This document shows, piece by piece, positions 18,712 through 25,234 of a DNA stretch of 64,000 nucleotides (its first letter is position 1; each line of letters begins with the position of its first letter). The notes under the pieces are model-generated. The model did not search any database. It had not been told where the DNA came from and saw only the letters and a program-made list of their open reading frames with translations. This DNA comes from Deinococcus multiflagellatus (lineage in GTDB: Bacteria; Deinococcota; Deinococci; Deinococcales; Deinococcaceae): contig NZ_JAIQXV010000012.1 of NCBI RefSeq assembly GCF_020166415.1, forward strand, positions 62,001 to 126,000, in the 5' to 3' direction. Both the position numbers and the translations under genes were made by a program.

Positions 18712-19200
18712 ATGCACGACATCCGACTGACCCTGAGCCCGACTGCCGACGTCAACGTGCCGCTGCTGCGCCATCATGCCCCAAGCGGCGCCGCCGGCTG
18801 GGGGTACCTGGGGTCAGGCCCAGCCGACACCGCCCTGCGCATTCTCGCTCAGTTTCTGCCTGTGCCGAAGACCGGACCACGCACGCCGGAAGAGGTGCTG
18901 CTTCACCTGGGGCTGCCCAGTGATGATGAGCAGCGGGAGCAGGCACTCGCCGACCTCAGTGACGAGCAGACCGAAGACCTGGACCGCCGCTACGCCGAAC
19001 ACTGTGAACAGTTGCCTATCCGCCTGTTTGATGGACAGTATGTCAGTCGCCAGGCTTGGCAACTTCATCAGGAATTCAAGCGCGACGTCCTGGGGGGTCT
19101 GAATCAGGAGTGCGACCATGTGATTGAGGCCGACACGATCCACCAGTGGATCCACCAGCGGCAAACCCCAGACGTCTCAGCTTCTGCAGCCTGCAGGTGA
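18712..19200 (+). CDS. DUF6166-like plasmid protein
   Basis: 162 residues from ATG 18712 (CAGGAG seven bases before). The segment GYLGSGPADTALRILAQFLP resembles the Y-G-S-G-P-A core I associate with DUF6166, a small family of unknown function on plasmids and phages. The class A element predicts an alternative in-frame GTG at 18673 that would add 13 residues. The stop overlaps the GTG of the next gene. Confidence 0.55.
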   Translation: MHDIRLTLSPTADVNVPLLRHHAPSGAAGWGYLGSGPADTALRILAQFLPVPKTGPRTPEEVLLHLGLPSDDEQREQALADLSDEQTEDLDRRYAEHCEQLPIRLFDGQYVSRQAWQLHQEFKRDVLGGLNQECDHVIEADTIHQWIHQRQTPDVSASAACR

Positions 19201-19448
19201 GTGCCGTCCATGCGGTCCTGGCCCGCACCGACTGGCTGACGCTACGGGAACAGAAAACCGAACTGGTTGAACAACTGGAGCGGCTGCGCGGTGACATCGA
19301 ACTGTTGAAAGGGCCGCTTCACCATCTCGAAGACGCGGCATGCCGAAAAGCTGAAGCTGGACGCCTTGAAGGCCTTCTGGCCTGGATAAACGCGGTGCAA
19401 GATGCTGCGGAGCAGGACCTCTTTCCTGTGAACTGGCAAGGCTGCTGA
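19197..19448 (+). CDS. Small coiled-coil protein
   Basis: 83 residues from GTG 19197, which overlaps the upstream stop (GTGA). Residues 14-45 (REQKTELVEQLERLRGDIEL) form a clear heptad-type coiled coil. No other domain. Coupling to the DUF6166-like gene suggests a shared task. Confidence 0.5.
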   Translation: MSAVHAVLARTDWLTLREQKTELVEQLERLRGDIELLKGPLHHLEDAACRKAEAGRLEGLLAWINAVQDAAEQDLFPVNWQGC

Positions 19449-19476
19449 GGCGCTCGGGGAGTGATCCCCCCAGACA

Positions 19477-19512
19477 TGGCCGGACAGTGGACTGTCCGGC
19501 CCAGCAGGGCGT
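19477..19512 (+). promoter_or_regulatory. Class B hairpin element 4
   Basis: Ten-base stem 19478-19487 with 19492-19501, four-base loop. GGCCCA ends at 19503, then nine bases (GCAGGGCGT) to ATG 19513, which opens only an 11-residue frame. Confidence 0.7.
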
Positions 19513-19548
19513 ATGACCTTCTCCCTCGCCGGCCGGCAAGAGCGGTAA
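19513..19548 (+). CDS. Possible 11-residue peptide after class B hairpin
   Basis: MTFSLAGRQER and stop. It is listed because its ATG sits at exactly the class B position. It may be a leader peptide, or the remains of a gene lost between here and 19723. No other coding frame of useful length occupies 19549-19722. Confidence 0.25.
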   Translation: MTFSLAGRQER

Positions 19549-19677
19549 GGAGGTGGCCACGTTCCGAGCCGCGCGCCGGACCCCAGACCAAAGATAGGGC
19601 GAGAGGCACCGCCCTCACCGCCCAGGGAGTCTGTGCCGCTGGCCGCTCAGCCTGCAGGTCCAGAAGACCCTGTACGC

Positions 19678-19693
19678 TGAAGTCCGGACTTCA
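19678..19693. promoter_or_regulatory. 16-base perfect palindrome, operator or terminator
   Basis: TGAAGTCCGGACTTCA is its own reverse complement, followed by a pyrimidine-rich run, 30 bases before ATG 19723. It could be a dimeric repressor site or a short terminator hairpin. It is the only copy in the window that I found. Confidence 0.45.
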
Positions 19694-19722
19694 CCTCTTC
19701 TTCTTTCTCTCAAGGAGTCACG

Positions 19723-20178
19723 ATGACACTGCCTTCTCTTCCCGACGCCGCCACCGTGCTGGACGACCTGCGGTACATGATCTACTTCGCTGAGCAGGGC
19801 ACTGGCCTGCAGGTGGTCAGCGCCTCTGTCGAGCTGCTGGCCGTCACCACCCGCAGTGGGGGCGCGGGGATCCCCAGCATCGGCCTGCTCACCCTGGGGG
19901 GAGACCTGACCCGGGCTGACGCACAGCGCCTTCAGTTTCAGTTGAGACGGGCGCCAGACCCCAGCTTTGACCAGCTGCCTGAGCAGCTGCGCCAGGCCGT
20001 GGCCAGCCTGAAAAAGGGGCTGTCCGCCCTGGCCTCTCTGAAGAACACCTTCGACGTCACGGCGAAAATGGAATTCAAGTTCGAGTTGACCAGTGAAGCC
20101 AAAGGAGGCTTCCTGGTGCGCTTCGGGGCGCGCTCGGCCGACAGCCACACCCTCACCGTTGAGGTCAAAGCGGTCTGA
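19723..20178 (+). CDS. Trypco2-like domain protein
   Basis: 151 residues behind AAGGAG. The order is an N-terminal helix (DDLRYMIYFAEQGTG), strands (LQVVSASVELLAVTT), a Gly-rich turn, a second strand (QRLQFQLRRAP), a helix, then a repeat of strands at 105-150. This pattern resembles the trypsin-co-occurring domain 2 seen beside predicted protease systems. A metallopeptidase gene and a trypsin-like gene do follow, which supports the idea. Match is by memory only. Confidence 0.45.
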   Translation: MTLPSLPDAATVLDDLRYMIYFAEQGTGLQVVSASVELLAVTTRSGGAGIPSIGLLTLGGDLTRADAQRLQFQLRRAPDPSFDQLPEQLRQAVASLKKGLSALASLKNTFDVTAKMEFKFELTSEAKGGFLVRFGARSADSHTLTVEVKAV

Positions 20179-20181
20179 AGC

Positions 20182-20808
20182 GTGACGTCCCCTCCCCTGC
20201 TTGCTGAGCTGTTTCCCCTGGCCGTTCCGCCCCGCCACCCCCATCTGCCGGTGCTGCGCGACGCCTTCGCGGCGCTGGAGGCCCTGGCCTGGCCCGCTGC
20301 CCGCCCCTGTCTGCCCCTGGGGGCCCGCACAGAACCGATGCGCCTGGCCAATGGCCTCTTCGATCCAGCGCAGCAGGACTTCGGGGTGCGTGTCGCGGAC
20401 GACGCGGACTATCCAGGCATCACGCTCCTGCATGAAATTGGCCACGCCGTGGACTACCTGCTCCTGGGGGGCGGCCACTACGCCAGTGAGGTGCGGGGAA
20501 CCGCGGCGTGGGAGGCCTGGTACGAGGCCTGCCTAGGTTCGGCGGCCATCGCACAGGTACGGGCCCACCTGATCGCACCGGCGTTCACGGCCGAAGTCGG
20601 CTTTGCAGAGTATCTGCTGGAGTTTCCAGAAATGTTCGCCCGCTCATTCGCGCAGTGTGTCGCCTGCCGGTCGTCGTCGGTCCCCCTGCAGAATGAACTG
20701 ACGGCCATGGCACAAAGTGATCCGCCCCAGCAATGGGCGCCCCATGACTTTGTTACGCTGGACGCAGCGCTGATGCACCTGCTCAGCATGGCGGGAGGTG
20801 AACCTTGA
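20182..20808 (+). CDS. Zincin-type metallopeptidase-like protein
   Basis: 208 residues from GTG 20182, three bases after the previous stop. HEIGHAVD at about residue 84 is an HExxH zinc-binding motif, and EFPEMFARSF at about residues 152-161 could give the third ligand. There is no signal peptide, so the protein should act in the cytoplasm. The family is not identified. Gene spacing puts it in one operon with the trypco2-like and HU-like genes. Confidence 0.65.
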   Translation: MTSPPLLAELFPLAVPPRHPHLPVLRDAFAALEALAWPAARPCLPLGARTEPMRLANGLFDPAQQDFGVRVADDADYPGITLLHEIGHAVDYLLLGGGHYASEVRGTAAWEAWYEACLGSAAIAQVRAHLIAPAFTAEVGFAEYLLEFPEMFARSFAQCVACRSSSVPLQNELTAMAQSDPPQQWAPHDFVTLDAALMHLLSMAGGEP

Positions 20809-21212
20809 AACGCCTGACCAAAGATCAAACGAAGTCGCTTTTAACTTCGGCGCTCCAGAGAAATGGGGTATCGCCCTCAGCCATTCAGACGGCGGTGGAC
20901 GGCTTTATGCTGGACCTGGCTCAAGGCCGGTCTCTCAAATTTGGAGACTTGGGCACATTAGAGGCCCAGGGCGAGCAGGTGACCCTCACGCCCCCCGAGA
21001 CGGTGAAAGTCACCCTGACGCCCACTGCGAAAATCGCCAAACAACCAGCTGGATGGTTTCGTCAGGAGCGGTCGGGCGTGGTCCGCTCAACTCCAGCGGG
21101 CATGACCATCACCGATGAGGCGGCCACACGGCATTTTGAGCGCAATGGATACCCCAGGCGTGAAGCGGAGCGGGCCGTACATATCGGCCGAACCAGGAAG
21201 AGAGTGGATTAA
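20805..21212 (+). CDS. HU/IHF-like DNA-binding protein
   Basis: 135 residues from TTG 20805 (overlaps upstream stop). Residues 3-75 follow the HU plan: two helices, then GRSLKFGDLGTLEAQ as the strand pair and a beta-arm region rich in Thr/Val. Residues 90-135 are an extra basic tail (RRE, GRTRKR) not found in HU. It probably bends or packages DNA, perhaps of the element. One of two HU-like genes here. Confidence 0.65.
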   Translation: MKRLTKDQTKSLLTSALQRNGVSPSAIQTAVDGFMLDLAQGRSLKFGDLGTLEAQGEQVTLTPPETVKVTLTPTAKIAKQPAGWFRQERSGVVRSTPAGMTITDEAATRHFERNGYPRREAERAVHIGRTRKRVD

Positions 21213-21225
21213 CGTCAGATCCACC

Positions 21226-21253
21226 GGAGGGGACGTGATTGTCCCCTCCTTCT
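21226..21253 (+). terminator. Intrinsic terminator
   Basis: Nine-base stem 21226-21234 with 21241-21249, six-base loop, then TTCTTT. It lies 13 bases after the HU-like stop. Confidence 0.8.
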
Positions 21254-21580
21254 TTGTTGCGGTTATATGGAAGGACAGTGTGGCTTGGCAGGCTTAGGCT
21301 CAATCAACAAATTTCAACGCGAATCAAAAATCCGATCTGCAAAATTGCTCTTTTGCGATTTCTGACGCGTTTATTATTTGCGCTCTATGTGAAAAGGGTG
21401 GTTTCTTGCTGAAGAACGCAGGGGCGCACACGGTCACATCTGCTTGAAGGCAATTATCACTGTCCATACCATTAACTTGGCTGACGGCGCCTGTGTCCTA
21501 GTGAAGCAGAATGGGAATTCTGCTTCACCTCAGGCTGCCTGCTTCCCGTCAAGCCAAGCCAATTTGGAGGATGAGAGTTA
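21254..21580 (+). promoter_or_regulatory. AT-richer leader of protease gene with hairpin
   Basis: This 330-base stretch is clearly less GC-rich than its surroundings. A promoter candidate is TTGAAG (21444-21449), 17 bases, TACCAT (21467-21472). A perfect 12-base stem (21501-21512 with 21517-21528, four-base loop) lies between it and the ATG and could be a 5-prime leader structure or attenuator. GGAGG precedes the start. No coding frame is credible. Confidence 0.55.
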
Positions 21581-23002
21581 ATGGTAAAATGGCATGCATC
21601 AGCACTTCTCCTGACAACCGCTCTTCTCAGCTGTGGCAGAACCGCAGAAAATACGCCTGTTCAAAGTGAAGCCACAGTGGTACAAACGCCCACAGGGGAA
21701 AACCATGAACTGACGTCCCTCTCTTTCTCAAAAGGCCAAGATTGGCTGGGGGGGCTCAGTAAGATCGCCGCAACGTACCCGGTGTTCGGCGGCTATGAAA
21801 TGAATCGTCAGGAACAGGCAATTATCCTTTATACAGCAAACTCTTACCGGGGGCAGGCTCTTAATGATGGCGAGGCAGAACGAGGACGGAAAATCGGTCT
21901 GATGAGGAAGGCTTTCGTCGATCTGATGGAAGCCAGCGAACTTCCCCTCATTACTGAGAACGGGATTGAAGCCACTCCGAAGAAGTGGAAGATCAAATTT
22001 AAGCAGACCGACGCTTCGTTGGACGATCTCCTATATTGGAAGGCGTCTTTGTTCATCGATGCCAATAATCATGAGGCCAACTTGCTCGCTTTCGATATGA
22101 CCTCAAATTCGGTCATCGTTCAGGCGAAGAATGAGGCGTTGAAAGGTCATCTCCGCGAGCGGTTAAAGAGCCTGGGCATTCCCGAGGCAAAGGTGACCTT
22201 CCGCACGGGCAATATTCAGGGCACCAAACGCAATGATGTGGACCAGTATCGTCCCGTGGTCGGCGGCGTCAAAGTGGAGATGGCGAATGGCGGCCTCTGC
22301 ACGCTGGGTCTACCGGTGTTACTGGACGGAACAGTAGAGGGGTATCTCACCGCTGGCCACTGCGTGCAGAACGCCACGGTGAACAATGGCGAAAGCCTCC
22401 GCCAGGACAGCTACACCGTTGGGACGAAGTTTCTCGATCCTGCCTTTCAGGCCTGTACGGTTCCCGAATGTGGAACGACCAGCCGGATGCGTCAAGCAGA
22501 CGCCGCTTTCTTCAGATCAAGCATCGGTTATACCCGGGCGCGGATCATTCGTACCCCTTTGACCCCGGGCACCCACACCACCCTTCAGAATGCAGACGGT
22601 TCAGATCAGTATTGGGATGTCACCAGTACGCCGGGCCTCCCAGGACTCAGTGAGGCGGTGCAGAACATTGGCATGACCAGCGGCTACCGCTCCGCTGCGG
22701 TGACCAACCAATTCGCGGACATCCGAATTGATTTCACCTTCAACGGCCAGACGGTGAGGTCGTGGGTGCTGCGAACCGTGGAGGTCTACAATGACGGCCC
22801 TGCAAACGCCTCTTGCCGCGGCGACAGCGGCTCGCCCTGGTTTCAGCAGATTCCGGGAACGACCAATCAGGTGCGCTTCTTCGGCATTCAATCTGCTGCC
22901 CAAATCAGTCCTACAGAATCATGTGGACAGTATGCGTATTTCTCTCCGGTCACCATGCTTGAAAACCACTTCGGCGCTGGTAGGATCAACTACAAGCGAT
23001 GA
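21581..23002 (+). CDS. Secreted trypsin-like serine protease, lipoprotein
   Basis: 473 residues. The N-terminus has a lipoprotein signal (LLTTALLSC, Cys 18). A long pro-region (about 20-230) precedes the chymotrypsin-fold domain, whose triad is visible: His in TAGHCV (about 259), Asp in ADAAFF (about 307) and Ser in CRGDSGSPW (about 414). The architecture resembles alpha-lytic-type proteases with a folding pro-region. It should act at the cell surface. Lower GC and different codon use from neighbours suggest separate acquisition. The stop overlaps the ATG of the next gene, which also encodes a secreted protein. Confidence 0.85.
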   Translation: MVKWHASALLLTTALLSCGRTAENTPVQSEATVVQTPTGENHELTSLSFSKGQDWLGGLSKIAATYPVFGGYEMNRQEQAIILYTANSYRGQALNDGEAERGRKIGLMRKAFVDLMEASELPLITENGIEATPKKWKIKFKQTDASLDDLLYWKASLFIDANNHEANLLAFDMTSNSVIVQAKNEALKGHLRERLKSLGIPEAKVTFRTGNIQGTKRNDVDQYRPVVGGVKVEMANGGLCTLGLPVLLDGTVEGYLTAGHCVQNATVNNGESLRQDSYTVGTKFLDPAFQACTVPECGTTSRMRQADAAFFRSSIGYTRARIIRTPLTPGTHTTLQNADGSDQYWDVTSTPGLPGLSEAVQNIGMTSGYRSAAVTNQFADIRIDFTFNGQTVRSWVLRTVEVYNDGPANASCRGDSGSPWFQQIPGTTNQVRFFGIQSAAQISPTESCGQYAYFSPVTMLENHFGAGRINYKR

Positions 23003-23442
23003 GAACGATCTTTCTGGCGACGTTGACCCTTCTGACTCCTGCGCTGGCGGGTGGCCTCGCCGACGCAGCACCGAGCAGACCATACGAGATCATCATCAAG
23101 GCCAGCGCGCTGACTGACCCTTCATGGAAGTTGGCTGATGTGTACCTGCGCAATAACACTGCCCAGCCGCTCCAAGCCACGGTGAGTGGCTGCCCTCTCC
23201 ACTACGCGGTGACCTTTAACCGTCAGGTGGTGAACCGCTACGACGCAGGCAGCATCTGTAACACGGCGCTGTACACCATCGCTGTGCCTGCTCGCGCGGC
23301 GGTGGTGGTGCGCCGGGGCATCCAGGTCGTGAAGAAAGGCGGACCGCAACTGTCAACGCTGATGGTGTCAGGGAACTACAGCTTGACCCCGGCAGGTCAG
23401 CGCGAACGCACCCTTTCTTTCAACGTTCCTGTTCTCAAATAA
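22999..23442 (+). CDS. Secreted beta-rich partner of the protease
   Basis: 147 residues with a signal peptide (residues 1-17, cleavage near ALA). The mature part is an Ig-like beta sandwich by pattern (LADVYLRNNTAQPLQATVSG, then YTIAVPARAAVVVRRG), with two cysteines that could pair. It overlaps the protease stop by four bases (ATGA). Small secreted beta-sandwich proteins coupled to proteases are sometimes inhibitors (for example BsuPI). I cannot prove that family here, so role is inferred from context. Confidence 0.55.
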   Translation: MRTIFLATLTLLTPALAGGLADAAPSRPYEIIIKASALTDPSWKLADVYLRNNTAQPLQATVSGCPLHYAVTFNRQVVNRYDAGSICNTALYTIAVPARAAVVVRRGIQVVKKGGPQLSTLMVSGNYSLTPAGQRERTLSFNVPVLK

Positions 23443-23538
23443 ACTTTTCCGTATCGCTTAGCTGAAGACCTGAGGGCGTCACACCCTGGGACCAACGGCA
23501 CAATCACGCGGCGGGCATCTCTCAATCCCCCGCATCAT

Positions 23539-23568
23539 GACCGCTCGACACCCAGGTGTTGAGCGGTC
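23539..23568 (+). terminator. Hairpin after protease pair
   Basis: Fourteen-base stem 23539-23552 with 23555-23568 containing one G-T pair, followed by TCTTG. Probable transcription end. Confidence 0.65.
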
Positions 23569-23612
23569 TCTTGCCGGAATGGACGGGCGCCTCAACCTGC
23601 TGCGTCGCCCCC

Positions 23613-23649
23613 TTGCGGTGCCGACCAGCGCCCCCCCAGGGTGCAGGAC
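23613..23649 (+). promoter_or_regulatory. Class A start-site element 9
   Basis: TTGCG 23613-23617, ACCAGCGCCCC 23624-23634, then 15 bases to ATG 23650. That ATG opens a frame that overlaps the DUF7007-like gene out of phase. The true start 23724 has its own GGAG site, so the transcript may begin at 23650 with a 74-base leader. Confidence 0.6.
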
Positions 23650-23723
23650 ATGGCTGAGCTACGGCCACTGGTGCGCCGCGCTGTGCAGGGTGGTCGGCTT
23701 TCCCGGCTCGGCGAGGAGAAGGT

Positions 23724-24953
23724 ATGTCTCAACGGTTCGAAGTCCCTGAGGGGGTCGTCATCAACCTTCACGTCACGGCGCCCCAGGCGCTGGGCGGCCA
23801 GATCCTGGCCCAGTCGGTGGACAGCGCAGCACTGGCGCAGCGGTGCGACCAGATCAATGCGCTGGCGGCGAGCCAGGGCCAGCCGGCGCAGGCCTGGCTT
23901 GAGGTGGACGACTGCATCGTCTATCCGCCGGCCGCCTGCGCGCCGCCGGCCCCCACGGTGGGCAGCGTGAGTCCCTGGGGTGAGGTGCTCCGGGCGCAGG
24001 CCGTGCAGCCGGGCGTGACCTACGTGCAGACCGCCCGGCACGGGGGCTATCACCTCATGCCGCTGGTGAATCAGCGCATGCCGCCCCCCGTTCGCCGGGG
24101 CAGCGGGTGGTATGAGGCCGACATTGAGGGTGCGGTGTGCGCCCACGCGGTGCCGCTCCCGGGCGCCGACCCGCTGCATGTTCAGGCGGTCCTGCTGCGG
24201 TATTACCCGGAGCTGCTTACCCAGCCCGTGGATGACGGGCAAACGGTCGCCCCGCCCACCCTGGCCGAACTGGCGCGGACCCTGCCCGCACAGCACCGTC
24301 TGGTGGCGGTGCCTGGGACAGGCGGCGGCGTCCAGTGGCTGAGTGTGGCCCCGGGAACGGCCTTGCCGGAGCACGCCTGGGTGTGTCCCTCCACCGCCGT
24401 CCGGACCCTGGCCGGGCCAGATCTCCCACTGGCCACCCGCCAGCGCTTCGAGGGCCAACTAACGCGGCGCGCGCAGCTGGCGCTGTCCGCCACGGCACCC
24501 CGCTTTCCACGGGCCCTGCGCCTGCTGCTGGCTGCCAGTGTGCTGCCGCTGTGTCTCGTGACGCCGCCCCTGGTCAGTGCCCTGCTGGCGGTGGTGACGG
24601 CCGGACTGCTGGCGTCGTTCTGGTGGCCTCAGCCCAGGGTGGAGGTCACTGAGGATGTGGATGTGCTCAACCGCCGGGTGACACTGGAGCTGCTGTCAGA
24701 CGCATTGGTCCCGTTTCACCTCGTGGTGGTGCCCGCGTCCGACGACCAGACCGCGACCATTCTGAGCCGGTCAGGTCAGGTGCGGGCGCGGGTCAGGGCG
24801 GACGTGGACGAATCGGTCAGTGTGCTGACCTCAGGCGGCCCTGTCCTCCTGATGGGCTGGGCGCAGCCGGCCCCTGGTCTGGACCATGAAATGACGCTTC
24901 AGGGCGCGGTGGCCACCCGACTGATGCTGGGTGAGGTGCTCCAAGCAGGTTGA
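23724..24953 (+). CDS. DUF7007-like protein with two membrane helices
   Basis: 409 residues, ATG after GAGGAGAAGG. Residues 85-170 (SPWGEVLRAQAVQPGVTYVQ, HGGYHL, GSGWYEADIE) fit the DUF7007 pattern known from plasmid-borne proteins of unknown function. Two hydrophobic helices lie at about 265-300, and a beta-rich C-terminal part follows. The hydrophobic pair suggests membrane attachment. Its stop overlaps the TTG of the next small gene. Confidence 0.55.
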   Translation: MSQRFEVPEGVVINLHVTAPQALGGQILAQSVDSAALAQRCDQINALAASQGQPAQAWLEVDDCIVYPPAACAPPAPTVGSVSPWGEVLRAQAVQPGVTYVQTARHGGYHLMPLVNQRMPPPVRRGSGWYEADIEGAVCAHAVPLPGADPLHVQAVLLRYYPELLTQPVDDGQTVAPPTLAELARTLPAQHRLVAVPGTGGGVQWLSVAPGTALPEHAWVCPSTAVRTLAGPDLPLATRQRFEGQLTRRAQLALSATAPRFPRALRLLLAASVLPLCLVTPPLVSALLAVVTAGLLASFWWPQPRVEVTEDVDVLNRRVTLELLSDALVPFHLVVVPASDDQTATILSRSGQVRARVRADVDESVSVLTSGGPVLLMGWAQPAPGLDHEMTLQGAVATRLMLGEVLQAG

Positions 24954-25171
24954 CACGCCGACCTGCGCCCATGAACGGTGCCCCCATGTCCACGGACCGC
25001 CTGCATCTCGAACAGACCTACTTGCCCAATGTGCCCCAGCCGCTGGCAGACGCGGTGTGGACCTTTGCGCTGCAGCAATCCCGGCTGCTGCCCCACCACG
25101 ATCTGGCCCAGGCCTACCGGGATGTGGCCGCGCTCATTCGCCTGGCGCGGCGCACCGGCGACGTGGGGTAG
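24950..25171 (+). CDS. Small unknown protein
   Basis: 73 residues from TTG 24950, or 66 from ATG 24971 or 61 from ATG 24986. All are in frame and none has a clear Shine-Dalgarno site. Content is helical (LADAVWTFALQQSRLLPHHD). No family recognised. It sits between the DUF7007-like gene and the class A element of the RpoC-like gene. Confidence 0.45.
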   Translation: MTRRPAPMNGAPMSTDRLHLEQTYLPNVPQPLADAVWTFALQQSRLLPHHDLAQAYRDVAALIRLARRTGDVG

Positions 25172-25197
25172 CGCGCCGGCGCACCGGTTACTGGGGC

Positions 25198-25234
25198 TTG
25201 CCGGTTCCACCAGCGCCCCTTCAGGCTGCGCCCC
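25198..25234 (+). promoter_or_regulatory. Class A start-site element 3 (rpoC-like gene)
   Basis: TTGCC 25198-25202, ACCAGCGCCCC 25209-25219, 15 bases to ATG 25235. It places the RNA polymerase-like gene itself under this element type. Confidence 0.75.
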
